From positions 2,920,001 to 2,984,000 of the forward strand of contig JAITYX010000016.1 of assembly GCA_021018815.1 (NCBI GenBank): a DNA stretch of 64,000 bases. Direction: 5' to 3'. Below, in pieces: positions 48,240 to 64,000 of this stretch. The position numbers and the translations under genes are program-made. The first letter of the stretch is position 1, and each line of letters opens with the position of its first letter. The notes beneath the pieces were generated by a model. That model was not told where the DNA came from. It searched no databases and saw only the letters and a program-made list of their open reading frames with translations. The stretch comes from Talinum fruticosum. Its lineage: Eukaryota; Streptophyta; Magnoliopsida; Caryophyllales; Talinaceae.

Positions 48240-51200
48240 ATGTCATGGTTCTCATTTCACTTCATCTTTTGGGCAATTTCATGCCTATATTGTCACCAAT
48301 TATATGCTGCAGGGAATAACGAGACGGACCGCCTAGCCTTGCTCGAATTTAAAGCTAGAATAACTCGTGATCCTCTTGGCATTATGAGCTCCTGGAATGA
48401 CACCCTTCACTTCTGTGAGTGGTTTGGTGTTACTTGTGGTCGTAAGCACAGGAGAGTTACAAGGCTTGACTTCAATTCTTCAAAACTTACTGGTACGCTT
48501 TCTCCGCATATAGGAAATTTAACCTTTCTTAGAGAGCTTTACCTTCAACATAACAAGTTCAGTGGCCCTATCCCTCATGAAATAAGCCATTTGCGTAGGT
48601 TGGAATATCTTTTCCTCTTCGATAATGCCTTTGATGGGGAGATTCCGTCAAATATATCAGCTTGCCACAGCCTTATTGAGCTTAGCCTTGGATATAACAA
48701 TTTGGTTGGAGGGATTCCCCGGATCTGGGCTCCTTACGTCATTTGGAATTTCTCGCTTTGAATTTTGTCAACCTAGTGGGAGTCATCCCCTCCTTTTTGG
48801 AAACATATCATCCCTGGAAGGCCTCTCTATTTTTGGGACAAACTTGGTTGGGAAGATCCCAGATGTTCTAGGCAACCTAGATAAGCTCACAATGCTTGAA
48901 CTAGGCATGAATAAGTTGTCTGGAGAAATCCCACATAGTCTAGGCAAACTACGTAAGATGGAGACACTTTATTTAGGTGGGAATAAGTTGTCAGGAGAAG
49001 TCCCACCCTCGATCTTTAATCTCTCATCCATGACGGAGTTTGATATACAACAGAATCAGTTAAAAGGAAGCCTCCCTTCAGGCTTAGGCTTCATGCTTCC
49101 AAATATCCAATACCTTGCGTTAAATGATAATCAATTCACTGGATATATTCCTGCTTCAATATCAAATGCCTCCAATCTAGAAATTCTTCAACTTGGTGGT
49201 AACTATCTTCATGGCCAGGTCCCTTCTTTCCAAAACCTGAGAAAGCTTAAGAAGGTTTTCCTTCATGAAAACCTCTTGGGGAATGGTCAAACCTCTGATC
49301 TAGACTTTGTTTATTCATTGAGCAATTCCACCATGTTAGATGACTTTGAAATATATGAGAATAACTTTACAGGAAAATTTCCTCATATCATTTGCAATTT
49401 CACAAGGCTCACTGATTTTGAAATTAGGAACAATAAGATATCTGGACAAATTCCAGCTTGCATAGGAAATCTGGCAAATTTAGTGATGGCTGATGTTTCA
49501 CATTGTCAACTCTCTGGAGTTATCCCTGAGAGCATTGGTGATCTTAAGAACCTACATTACTTATATGTAAGTAATAATCAACTGTCGGGGCATTTACCTG
49601 CCTCGATTGGAAACTTAACCCAAGTTAGCCGAATAGATTTGTCTCGAAATAATCTACAAGGACAAATACCCTCAACTATAGAAAGTTGCAAAACCCTTGA
49701 AGCATTGAGGCTCTCTTACAACAATCTTAGTGGCAGGATTCCCTCACGACTGCTTACTCTCTCTTCCATATCCATTGTACTCGATCTATCTCATAATCAA
49801 CTCGTAGGACCCCTTCCTACAGAAGTAGGTACATTGGTGCATCTAACTGCTCTAGACATTTCTCAAAACATGATATCAGGTGAAATACCAAGCACTCTTG
49901 GTGCTTGTGTAAGCTTAGAGATCCTCAACATGTCGGGAAACTTTTTTCAAGGTACCATTCCTTCCATGTTGAATGCATTGGCAGGTCTTCAAGAATTGAA
50001 TTTGTCACACAACAATTTATCTGGAAAAATTCCAGATTTTTTAGTGAAATTTCAATTGAGAAAACTGGATCTTTCGAACAACAGCTTTGAAGGTGAAGTA
50101 CCCATTGGTGGCATTTTCAGAAATGCAACAGGTCTTTCACTGTCAGGAAATAATAGGCTCTGCGGAGGAATACCAAAACTGAAGCTTCCCCAATGCAGAT
50201 TTAGCAAGACCCAGAAAAGAAGACTCAGCCATAGAATGAGATTGATCGCTGCAATTCTCTCTGTGTTGGCGGTAGTTATTTTGTTGGTGGCATTTGCATC
50301 ATTATATTCGCTATATAGCAAAAGAGAAGAAAGAAACTCCGAACTTTAGGTTCTCAAGTTTCAGGGAATGCCCTTTCCAATGCGTCTTACCAAAGCCTTT
50401 TAAAAGCCACAAATGGCTTTGCTTCTGAAAATTTGCTTGGAAGTGGCACCTTTGGAGTTGTATACAAGGGAATCTTTGATGAGGGAACAATTGTTGCTAT
50501 CAAAAAATTTAATCTTGAGCATAAGCGTGCTACCAAGAGCTTCATGGCAGAGTGTGAGATCCTTCGAAACATCAGACATCGTAATCTTGTCCAGGTGATC
50601 ACTGCTTGTTCAGGCATTGACTATCAAGGCAATGATTTTAAGGCTTTGGTGTATGAGCACATGGTGAATGGAAGTTTAGAAGATTGGTTGCATTCTTGTC
50701 GACATAGAAGTGTAGATGGAACAAGTTATGCACCAAAGAACTTGAATTTTCTCCAAAGACTTGATATTGCAATCGATGTTGCTTTTGCCTTGGAGTATCT
50801 TCATCATGGTTTTGGTGCTCCCATAGTTCACTGTGATCTCAAGCCAAGCAATGTTCTCCTTGACGATGAAATGGTTGCACATGTTGGTGACTTTGGGTTG
50901 GCCAAATTTCTACCAGAAGGCATCTCTGTCTCTTATGCAAATGAATCTAGCTCCGTTGGAGTTAGAGGGACTGTTGGTTATACTCCTCCAGGTAATAAAT
51001 AGACAAATATACCCCTTAACCCCGGGCCCCCTCCCCTGACAGAAAAGCAAGACAAAAATAATTCAAAACTAAAGAAGTTTTTTTCTTTATCTCATTTTTT
51101 TTATAGAGAAAACTAAAGTTATTTTGGCGAAACATTAATTTTGGTGGAAAAAAGAAGAAGAAATCTTACATGTTTTCTGTCAAGTAGTTGCTGAGATTGA

Positions 51201-51846
51201 GCTATAACCACGTCAGAGACAGAGTTTAAGTGCCCAACTCAGGCATATGTGTCTGGTTCAGCCATTTTTTCTTGACATTTTGAACACTTCTAGTCCTAAA
51301 TGGAAGTTTCCCCCTAAAAATCACAAATGAAGCTTTGAATATGAATATACATAACACTGTGTTGAATATTCAATAGTCCATATGATGCAGGATTTAAGCC
51401 TTTAATACACTCTCCCTTTTATCATCATAACATTTACGATTTTCACTGCAGAATATGGTTTGGGAAATGAGGTATCTAAATGTGGTGATATCTATAGCTT
51501 TGGAATCCTTCTACTCGAAATGTTTACCGCAAAGAAGCCAACTGATGACATGTTTAAAGGAAGCCTGAGTCTCCACAACTTTGTGAAAGAGGCTATGCCC
51601 GAAAGGGTGCCTGAAGTTCTAGACAGTGCCCTTGTTAAAGACATGGTTGAACATGGGATAATCACATTGGATAGACACCGAGAAACACGGAATACCAGGA
51701 TAGTCTTGGTGGCCTTAATTTCAGTTCTTGAAATTGCACTTGCTTGCTCAGTTGAAGTCCCACACGAAAGGCTGGACATGAAGTATGTTGCTGCCAGGCT
51801 ATCTTCAGTAAGGAGCAAACTTGCTAGAATTGGTTTACGACTATAA
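48240..51846 (+). pseudogene. LRR-XII receptor-like kinase 1 (EFR/Xa21-type), frameshifted
   Basis: From ATG 48240 there is a signal peptide (MSWFSFHFIFWAISCLYC), an LRR N-cap with the Cys pair in FCEWFGVTC, then about 20 LRRs of the LxxLxxNxLSGxIP type. A transmembrane helix follows (AAILSVLAVVILLVAFASLY, about 50250), then a kinase in two exons joined across intron 50992-51451. Kinase motifs are [26 protein letters not shown] (non-RD), DFGLAKF and PPEYG across the junction; the stop is at 51846. Three one-base losses break the frame, at about 48718, 48793 and 50320, and they sum to a restored frame in the kinase. Non-RD LRR-XII kinases are typical pattern-recognition immune receptors at the plasma membrane. 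Least damaged of the three; sequence error not excluded. Confidence 0.88.
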
Positions 51847-53129
51847 AGGGGAAACCAAACAGGGTAAATTGAATCCCAGGCTATTCTGTATCTGTCTGAT
51901 TATTACAGTACTTAATTCTATTGACCAACTTCGTTAATCAATAGAATAAATTGTTTGCTACTTAGATGACCTGTAGACTATATTTGAGAAATTCACCCTA
52001 AAAGGCTCAGGAAAACACTGTCAGACGAATTAGATGACATTTTTATTATCCTGTAAAAACATCAACAGAGCTTTGTATATACATTGACATTGGCACCTTT
52101 TCAATCAATAGTCTTAAACGAACGCCTGGTGGGACTTGCAGATAGACAAGGATGAAGTCTTACCTAGCCAATCGTCATCCGAGCATTCTGTCATTATTCT
52201 GAGGAGAAGAAGAGTAAAGATGAACCCATTATGTGATATGCCTCCTCACTCATCGCAGAGCCCTTCTTGATTACTTACTTGTATGTAATGTTAGCATCGG
52301 AGAGCTCTCAAACAATGAAATTAGGAACAAAAGAAATAAAACAATTTGGAACACAAGATTTTAACGTTAAAAAACCCAAAATCAGAAAAAAACCATGAAC
52401 CATGCACTAGAATTTCCAAGTAGTTTACAACAATTTTCCCTCAAGCTAACCTCTAGCTCACACTTGTAATTCACTACTTCTCTTACTTACAACAATGGAG
52501 GATACCTATGCATTTTATAGCCATGAAAAGATCTTACAGCATTTACAAGCCTTTACAAGCAATAAACATGCATTTACCGACCTTAAACACGCATTAACAC
52601 TGAAAGAAACTGAAGAAAACGGCCAGAAACTGAACATTTTTTTGGTCAGAATTCCAACAAAAATGTTGTTAACTGTGGAAAAAGTTTTGCAAACCCTGAT
52701 AAAAAGAATTCCATGCAGATCATTGTCATGACATCATATGTAGTAATATATAAGATTAATTAATATATAAAATACCTGCGACTAAATTTATATAATTATC
52801 ACATAAGTAATAATAAGTAGGACTTCCTAGGCCTTTTTAAATCATCCAAAACGCTGTCACATTATTACAAAAATAGAGGCAGGAAAATCATGACCTCTAA
52901 GCCTGAATGTTCAAATTCGAGGGCATAATATAATAATAATAATAATATCCATAACTTTATCTTTAATCTTGTTGACTCTTAAGCTAGATTTATCATCAAG
53001 GGTCATGGAAAAATGGCAAATGTGAATGGGTGTTTAAGCAAAGAAGAATGTAGTGGCTTGAGTTTATTCCAAATTCTTTGTAGGCATACATTTAGAATTT
53101 TACTAAACCCCCCCAAAAAAAAAAAAACA
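51847..53129. other. Spacer between receptor kinases 1 and 2
   Basis: The first about 430 bp are homologous to the sequence after kinases 2 and 3, so the duplicated unit includes 3' flanking DNA. The segment 52300-52740 looks like part of a transposon; its open frame (52495-52731) has no known motif. A C7A13 homopolymer pair precedes kinase 2. Confidence 0.5.
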
Positions 53130-56384
<3,255 letters not shown>

Positions 56385-58296
56385 ATTGAATCCAGGCTAC
56401 TCTGTCTCTGTCTGATTATTACTTAACGCTATTTACCAACTTCATCAACGAATAGAATTAATTGTTTCTGTTAAAAGTGTTCTCCAAAATCGTTTGCTAA
56501 TTAGATGACCTGTAGACTAGTCGAGAAGTTCACCCCGAAAAGGCTCATGAAAATACTAGCAGATGAACTTATATGACATTTTCATTTGCCTGTAAAATCA
56601 TCAATAGAGCTTTATATACACTGACATTGACACCAGTTCGATCAGCAGTCTTAACGAGCATCGGGTGTCATTTGCTGGTAGACAAGGATGAAGCCTTAGC
56701 TAAGCCAATCATCCACTGAACAATCTGTTGTTATTCTGAGAAGAAAAAGATGAACCCATGATGTGATCTGCCTTTGTCTTTTCGTTCAGAGCCCTTTTAG
56801 ATTAATTACTTGTATACTTGTACGTAATGTATTTGTTTTGATTCTGCTACATATTGAATTCTCAAATGAACTCGGCAAGACATCTTCGTGATTTCTTAAT
56901 TTCAGAATGCTCCAGAGCGAATAAGTTTAACTGAAAATGCTTAAGAAATTGTCATTGAAGAAATGTTTGATGATGCTTATTCTGAAGTCGCCTTCCAAAA
57001 TCTCCCACGAAGGCCAAGAGAGCCTAGAGGAGAACTTGATTCAGTTGAAGTTGTAAATCATTTAACAGGCCCTCAGCTAGCCAGGCCGGCTTTGTCCGTT
57101 CCGTTGTATTTGCTTGGAATATTCGAAATTTTTAGTTAGATTCTTGAATTTTAAAGACAGACAAGTCGTGAAGACCCTTTTCAAAAAGCGAGTACATTTA
57201 TCTTTCACAATTGCATGATACTTTTTTAAAAGAAATTCAAAAACTTTAACGTTGTATACCAAGCCCTGCTAAATAAAGAAATTTCTAATGCCTTTCCAAA
57301 ATTTATATTTAATTATCTTTATTTTAAATGCAGAGGACAAGAAAGGAGGACAATTACCAACATATTTGAATGTAACATATGGTTAATTTATTTGAAAGAA
57401 GAGTATATTATATGAATAGTGATAACATCTACAAAATTGATAGAAAAAGAAGCATTTCAGCAGTTCTATTAGGTTACGGGATCAATTTTTGTGGGCATGA
57501 CTTGCGAAAAACGTTACCTTAGTGGATTTGAGCATGATATCTAACTTGATCTTTGGGCCTAGATTTTTCTCCTTCCCCGAGTCGTTTCAGTTCTATTAGG
57601 TTCTCGGAGATAGAGGTCTAATAGAGTGACCCAACTTATCATTCAAAGAAAAAAAAATAATAGACTATAAGGATAGTGATTATCCTTTATTAGGTTCTAT
57701 TTATATTAGATAACTTAGAAATTTGGATCTCGATCATGGGTATCATCCTAAATTAAAATTTTTCCTTCGTTTACCTTCCAAAAAAATATTATTTCACTTT
57801 TTAAAAAAAGTAATTAGAAATTTCTCTAATTAGTAAGGTCAAGGATACAACTTAAAGTCTCGTGTTGTGACTATTGGTATCTAATAGTATTAAAGTTTTC
57901 GTTTTTTAAAAACATTTTTAAAAATTTGGTAAATTTTTAAAACTTACAAAAACGAATTTCTGTTTAGAATGCGAAATGTAATTTTGGTAGAAGTCATATT
58001 TAATGGTTATATTTTATTTCGTATAGTTAAGTCGGGTGGTTATATAATATACCATTTTATTTCTTTGTTAGAAGCTTATCACGATCCCCTCTAAAAAAAT
58101 AAAAATTACTTAGTTGATTTGCGGATTGAATTCATTGACTTGACTTGGTTTTATGGCAGAATATATAGCGTGCTTGTTGGCTTGTGAATTAACACCATTG
58201 GCTTAAAGCCAAAGTATTTTTGAAGTCGTTGGAGCATAGCGTGGACATGCGTGTCATCAAGGGCATGCAAAATGGCCGCTTAAATGGATTTGGTGG
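56385..58296. other. Spacer between receptor kinases 2 and 3
   Basis: 56385-56870 is homologous to the flank after kinase 1. An open stretch at 56942-57130 (EIVIEEMFDDAYSEVAFQNL) has coding-like composition but matches nothing I know. 57130-58250 is AT-rich with no gene. Confidence 0.45.
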
Positions 58297-58306
58297 TATA
58301 AAAAGG
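58297..58306 (+). promoter_or_regulatory. TATA box of receptor kinase 3
   Basis: TATAAAAAGG lies 123 bp before ATG 58420 in a GC-richer setting, a good core-promoter match. The implied transcript start is about 58330. Intact promoter despite the damaged coding region. Confidence 0.6.
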
Positions 58307-58419
58307 CGACCATCTTAAGCCTGTAGTAGTAGCCTCACTTTGTTAACCCAGGCATCCTACTTCCATGCTCTTTGCAGCCATTCCTCTAGAGCTTATCCCC
58401 AAACACCCCAAAATTAAAA

Positions 58420-61400
58420 ATGACAGGGCCCTTATTTTACTCCATCTTTGTTGCCACAAGTATGTTCTTTTATCGTCCTCAATTTTCCATTGCAGGGACT
58501 AATGAGACAGACCGCGTTGCTTTGCTTGAAATCAAAGCCAGAATAACACATGACCCTCTGGGCATTACAAGCTCATGGAATCACACCCTCCGCTTTTGTA
58601 AGTGGCGCGGTGTTACTTGCGGTCATAAACACAATAGAGTGACAATGCTCGACCTTCAGTCTTCAACACTTTCCGGTACACTCTCTCCATATATTGGGAA
58701 TTTGACCGACCTTAGAGAGCTTTTGCTTCAAAATAACAGTTTTGACGGCCCAATTCCTCATCAAATAGGCTATTTGCGTAGGTTGCAATATCTTGCACTT
58801 TTCAATAACACCTTTAGTGGGGAGATTCCGTCAAATATATCAGCTTGCTACAACCTCATCGCACTTAGCCTCGGCAATAACAAATTGGTTGGAGGGGTTC
58901 CCCCAGAGCTAGGCTCTTTAACTCATTTGCAATTTCTTTCTTTGAATTGCAATTATAACCTAGGAGGAGTCATTCCCTCCTCTTTCGGGAACTTATCATC
59001 CCTGGATACCCTGTCTACTGCTTGGACAAACTTCGTAGGGAAGATCCCAAATAGTCTAGGCAAACTAAATAAGCTGACATTTCTTGAACTAGGCATGAAT
59101 AAGCTGTCAGGAGAAGTCCCATCCTCGATCTTTAATCTCTCATTATTGACGGTTTTAGCTTTAGTAGATAATCAGTTAGAAGGAAGTCTCCCTTCAGGCT
59201 TAGGAATGATGCTTCCATGTCTCAAAAGACTTTACATGAGCCATAATCAATTTACAGGATCCATTCCTGCTTCAATATCAAATTCCTCCAATCTAGAAGT
59301 TCTTGAACTTGATGCTAACTATCTTCTTGGCCAGGTCCCTTCCTTGCAAAACCTGCGAAAGGTTAATTATATTTTGATTGGTGATAACCTCCTCGGAAAT
59401 GGGCAAACCTCTGATCTCGACTTTGTTTATTCATTGAGCAATTCAACCACGTTAAAAGCGTTTGAAATATTTCAGAATAACTTCACTGGAAGTTTTCCTT
59501 AGATCCTTTGCAATTTCTCAAGGCTCACAATATTTCAAATAGCGAACAATAAGATATCCGGACAAATCCCAGCTTGCATAGGAAACCTGGAAAATTTAGA
59601 GGTGGCTATTGCTTCGCAATGTCAACTCTCCGGCATCATCCCTGCGAGTCTTGGTGAGCTTAAGAACCTATACTTCTTAGATTTAGCTAATAGCCAATTA
59701 TCAGGGCACTTGCCTACCTCGATTGGAAACTTAACCCAAGTTAGCAAAATAGATTTGTCTCGAAATAATCTACTAGGCCAAATACCCTCAACTATAGGAA
59801 GTTGCAAAACCTTGAAGATTTGAGGCTTTCTTACAACAATTTTAGGGGCAGGATTCCTTCTGAATTGCTTACTATCTTGTCCCTATCCATTGTACTCGAT
59901 CTATCTCATAATCGACTCGTAGGACCCCTCCCTACAGAACTAGGCAAATTGGTGCATCTGACTGCTCTCGACATTTCTCAAAACATGTTATCAGGTGAAA
60001 TACCAAGCACTCTTGGTGCTTGTGTAAGCTTAGAGACGCTTAACATGGCTGGAAACTTTTTCAAGACACCATTCCTCCCACGTTGAATGCATTGGCTGGT
60101 CTTCAAGAATTGAATTTGTCACACAACCATTTATCAGGAAAAATTCCAGATTTTCTGGCGAAGTTTCAGTTGAAAAAGTTGGATCTTTCGTTCAACCACC
60201 TTGAGGGTGAAGTACCCATAGGTGGCATTTTCAGTCACGCATCAGGTCTTTCACTATCAGGAAATAGTAGGCTCTGTGGAAGAACAACAGAATTGAAGCT
60301 ACCTCAATGCAACTTCAACAAGGCTCCAGAAAGAGGACTCAGTCGCAAAATGAGATTGGTGATTGCAATCTTCTCGGTGATTTCTGGAGTTATTTTATTG
60401 CTGGCGTTTGCATCATTATATGCCTTTTATAGCAGAAAGAGAAGGAAGGAACTCCTAACTTTAAACGGTCAAGATTCAGGGAATACCCTTTCCAACTTGT
60501 CTTACCAAGCTCTTCTGAAAGCTACAAATGGTTTTGCTTCTCAAAATCTAATTGGAAGTGGCACCTTTGGGGTCGTATACAAGGGAAACTTTGATGAGGG
60601 TAGAACAACTGTTGCTATCAAGAAATTCAATCTCGAGCATAGGGGTGCTTCCAAGAGTTTCATGGCTGAGTGTGAGGTCCTTCGAAACATTAGGCACCGA
60701 AATCTTGTCAAGGTAATCACTGCTTGTTCAGGTATTGATTACCAAGGCAATGATTTCAAGGCTCTGATTTATGAGTACATGGTCAATGAGAGTTTAGAAG
60801 ATTGGTTGCATCCACAACCATCTACCAGTGCCGACATAACAGGTCCTGCACAGAAGAACTTGAATCTGAGTAAAAGACTTGACCTTGCAATTGATGTTGC
60901 TCTTGCCTTGGAGTATCTTCATCATGGTTATGGTTATCCTATAGTTCATTGTGATCTTAAGCCAAGCAATGTTCTCCTTGATGATGAAATGGTTGCACAT
61001 GTGGGCGACTTTGGGTTGGCCAAATTTCTACCAAAAGGCATCTCTAGGTCTTATCCAAATCAATCTAGCTCTCTTGGAGTTAGAGGAACAATTGGTTATG
61101 CTCCTCCAGGTAATCAACTAGTGCATTTTTGTTTGCTCATCTTTACTTTGATCGAACTAAATTTAAGGTAATCAACTAGTCTAGATAGCATGGGATTTAA
61201 GCTTTTAGCACTCTCTTGCTTTTTCAAGGTCATGACATTTGCAATGTCTACTGCAGAATACGGTTTGGGAAGTGAGTCATCAAAGGCAGGTGATGTCTAC
61301 AGCTACGGAGTCCTTTTATTGGAAATGTTTACCGGGAAGAGGCCAACGAATGACATGTTTAAAGAAAGCTTGAATCTTCACAACTTTGTGAAAGCAGCTA

Positions 61401-61747
61401 TGCCTGATAGGGTGCTTGAAATTCTAGACAATGCCCTAGTTAAAGACATGGTGGAAAATGAGATAATCGCATTCAATAGACACCAAAAAACCCACAATAC
61501 CAAGATAGAGTTGGAGGCCTTGATTTTAGTTCTTGAAATTGCACTTGCTTGCTCAGTTGAACTCCCACAAGAAAGGTTGGCCATGAAGTTTGTTGCTGCC
61601 AGGCTATCTTCAATAAGGAACAAACTTGCCAGAAGTACTGGTTCACGACCACAAAGGGAAAGCTATACTGGTAAAGTGAATCCTATGCTTCTCTGCCTTT
61701 TTAGGATCATTACTCAAATTCTATTATCCAACTTCACTAATGAATAG
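58420..61747 (+). pseudogene. LRR-XII receptor-like kinase 3, disrupted ectodomain, intact kinase
   Basis: The start is at 58420 (MTGPLFYSIFVATSMFFY signal peptide), then N-cap FCKWRGVTC and LRRs. A TAG at 59500-59502 replaces a Gln codon (CAG or CAA in relatives). One-base losses follow at about 59811 (CCC to CC) and 60060 (T6 to T5). From 60083 the frame is clean through the last LRRs, the C-cap, a transmembrane helix (about 60360-60430) and the whole kinase. Kinase motifs are [26 protein letters not shown] (non-RD), GDFGLAKF and GTIGYAPPE across intron 61110-61256. The C-terminus runs about 30 residues past the sister stop, ending at 61747. An ORF from 60083 could encode a short-ectodomain kinase but without a signal peptide. 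Confidence 0.88.
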
Positions 61748-63140
61748 AGCTGATTGTTTGTTCAAAGAGTGTTTTTGTCAAATCTGCTGTTTAGTGCCTG
61801 TGTCGAGAAATTCATTCCAAAAGGCTCATAAAAACACTCTTACATGAACTTAATTAGATGACATTTTCATTATCCTGTAACATCATTAACAGATCTTTGT
61901 ATACATTGAAATTTGCACCTGTTTGATCAATAGTCTTAACGGGCATCTGGTGGGATTTGCAGGTAGACAAGGATGAAGTCTGAACTAGGCAATCATCCTC
62001 CGATCGAGCATTTTGCTGTTATTCTGAGGAGGAGGAGGAGAAAGAGTAAAGATCATGAACCCATTATGTGCTATACCTTTCTCACTTACTTTAGAGCCTT
62101 TAGATTAATTACCAGTATACTTGTATGTAATGTTTTTGTGTAATTTTTTTTTTTTTTTTTTTTTTTTTTGGTTTATGAATTCTTCTACACATATAATTCA
62201 AATATGTTATAGAGGGTAAGTGTTGGATTTCATTGCTTCACGGCAAGTCCAACCATTTCATTGAAAATACTTTTTACAGATTTCTACCAAAATGTAATAA
62301 AACAGATTGAACATAACTTTCCCAGGAAAAGAACAAGCCTTGAAATTTTTTTTTATCAAACTTGAGAAACTAATTAATTGGATCACATAGTTTTGTGGTA
62401 ATCTTAATGTAACTATGATCACATAATTTTGTGGTAATCGTAATTACAAAATATATTTTTTACTATTACGATACTGTCGTACACAATTACAAATTTATTT
62501 ATAATACAAAGTTAATTACATCAAACCAAACACTATATAAATTTTATCGAACATGCAGTAAGTTCTTTGTGCTGTTCCTTCGTGAGCTCAAGAGGACTGA
62601 AAACTTCTACATCCTCAAATTCAATTGGCGAAAAAAAGGAAATGACTTAATTCTTGTTGGAGGGCTAATTAAAACGCTAGCCCTCAAAGTCCTTGATGTC
62701 CATCCTCCACCAAGAAACGGAACATTTTTGCTGGCATATTTAATATGTTGACTTTTAAATGTGACAGAGAATTTTCTTTGCTATAGTTAGTAATCTAGGT
62801 GAGAATATTAATTCAATAGTCCAAAAATGCTGTCACATTGCAAATTACAATGATAGAGGTACGATTACAAATGAAATGTCGTTTATACAGAGATATTTAT
62901 ATAAAGATAAGATTACATATATCTGAATTTTAACAAATTTCGTAATAGAGACACTCATATCAAGAGTTGTTATTATTAAAAAACAGTCAACCCGATAGTT
63001 TAAATATATTTGTAAAACAACATAACTTGTCCACTCAGCTCGTCACTAAATAACCATATACATGCAACTATTAGATTATTGGATGAGAAGGAGCTGAGGA
63101 CTTCTTCTCCTACCCTTAAGTGGCTTTGCCCTTTAATAGA
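61748..63140. other. Region after receptor kinase 3
   Basis: 61748-62130 is the third copy of the shared kinase 3' flank. It is cut by a T27-GG homopolymer, after which the homology ends. The remainder is AT-rich, with a duplicated CACATAATTTTGTGG-type word near 62380-62440. No gene seen. Confidence 0.45.
62143..62170. repeat. T27 homopolymer followed by GG
   Basis: Longest homopolymer in the window. It sits exactly where homology between the kinase 3' flanks stops, and may mark an insertion tail on the minus strand. Confidence 0.9.
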
Positions 63141-63479
63141 TCAGGAGAAATCTCGAGCAATACCCAATAAACTAGTCAAAAGTTGAGCAGGTTGAGATAT
63201 CATAACCATATGATCTGAGTCTTTAATTAATTCAACTCGAGTGGGCGGGTTTTTCTTGATCATCCATTCTTGAAATTGCTTAGGCCAAATGTGGTCTTTT
63301 TCTGAAAGAATAAGAACCCGTTTCACTGACCCGTAATTCGCTTCTGTAAACACTAGCTCTTCTGCACTGGTAAACGGGACTGGTCTCACCAGCATAATTG
63401 CCAAAGCTACATCCTGCCAAATATATATATGGAGAGAGAGAATTAAGATTACAAAAACAGTACTGCATTTATTAATTGT

Positions 63480-63557
<78 letters not shown>

Positions 63558-63713
63558 GCGTTAAATATACAATTTAATTACCTCATGTGGGCTATACTGA
63601 TAGAGTTCTTGGGATATGTACTTGGGCCCGAAGACGAGACTGGTGGGAGGATTGTTGGGCCCGTTGTCATAGTAGAGCTTGTTGTCCAATGATAATCCAA
63701 ATTCCTTGACCGC
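63141..63713 (-). CDS. Methylesterase / hydroxynitrile-lyase-like alpha/beta hydrolase, 3' exons
   Basis: Two exons are visible: 63713-63582 (acceptor inferred at 63714-63715) and 63413-63141, with a TGA stop at 63141. The first reads DNKLYYDNGPNNPPTSLVFG then PKYISQELYQYSPHE. The second reads MLVRPVPF, then SEKDHIWPKQFQEW with the likely catalytic Asp, then DSDHMVMISQPAQLL with the catalytic His. This is the MES/SABP2 family, which hydrolyses methyl esters of salicylate, jasmonate or IAA; some members are hydroxynitrile lyases. The exon with the nucleophile elbow (GHSxGG) lies beyond the window end. Substrate cannot be told from these exons. Confidence 0.87.
63482..63558. repeat. TA microsatellite in an esterase intron
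   Basis: About 75 bp of TA with one G interruption, 24 bp from the exon donor at 63581. Confidence 0.97.
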
Positions 63714-64000
63714 CTTCGTTATATAATTAAGAGATTTAAGTATTATCTTTTAAAAATTGTATATAATTATAAAGTTAGTTATAAACAGTTGTAAGTAGTT
63801 ATAAAAAATTATGATTAACTATAAAAAGTTGTAAGAGTATAAGCTAAAGTTGAAAAAAAACAGATATCAGAAGGACCCTAAATCAAGTGTGGTAGGATTT
63901 GATTCGTTCAAAGTTTCAAATCCAATTTATTATGTGACCATAAAACTTTAGATGAAACATTCTTGAGTCCCGAGCCAAACTAAGTTATTTTTCTTACCTT
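63714..64000 (-). other. Intron of the esterase gene
   Basis: AT-rich, with AGTTGTAA and AGTTATAA repeats at 63750-63870 resembling the interior of the 14312 MITE and ending in AGGACCCT. No exon seen before the window ends. Confidence 0.4.

Noticed and set aside
52495..52731. Plus-strand open frame of 78 codons between kinases 1 and 2
   Set aside because: Lies in transposon-like sequence and shows no domain.
56942..57130. Coding-like open stretch downstream of kinase 2
   Set aside because: Too short to judge, no recognised family; recorded only in the spacer description.

Overview
The window is nuclear DNA of a flowering plant, almost certainly a eudicot. It is AT-rich, its genes have GT-AG introns, and it holds plant-only families: HVA22, UPF0496, a plastid-targeted HDR, non-RD LRR receptor kinases and a MES-type esterase. 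I cannot name the species. No virus, plasmid, CRISPR array, rRNA or complete tRNA was seen.

Layout. 1-3164 (+): last four coding exons of an HVA22k-like gene. 6150-10116 (+): a PPPDE/DeSI-type cysteine protease with an odd, stop-interrupted leader exon. 11873-15400 (-): a complete RCE1/UBC12 NEDD8-conjugating enzyme gene with SINE-like and MITE insertions in its introns. 16800-22840: a transposon-rich block with a 597-bp element flanked by a 9-10 bp target duplication, a decayed LINE, and a 1.9-kb unit bounded by about 105-bp inverted repeats. 26460-28177 (+): a UPF0496 gene broken by one frameshift; a relict copy of its 3' UTR lies 3.5 kb downstream. 32245-35700 (-): an LPAT4/5-like acyltransferase. 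36640-38663: a probable Helitron. 39819-44159 (-): a complete ten-exon HDR (IspH) gene, last enzyme of the plastid MEP pathway. 44860-48000: three short TIR elements with internally repetitive sequence. 48240-61750 (+): three tandem LRR-XII (EFR/Xa21-like) non-RD receptor kinases, each carrying reading-frame lesions. 63141 to beyond the end (-): the 3' exons of a methylesterase/hydroxynitrile-lyase-like alpha/beta hydrolase.

The intact genes are dispersed housekeeping genes with no shared pathway. The receptor-kinase cluster is the accessory region: it arose by tandem duplication that carried 3' flanking DNA along, and all three members are now disrupted. Most frame lesions in the window are single-base losses, so uncorrected sequencing error must be excluded before calling the cluster dead. 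The most unusual gene-level observation is the DeSI leader exon. It has two adjacent TAG stops where relatives, as I recall them, have sense codons, and these lie inside a 66-nt stretch that could be spliced out in frame. I found no convincing undescribed multi-gene system.
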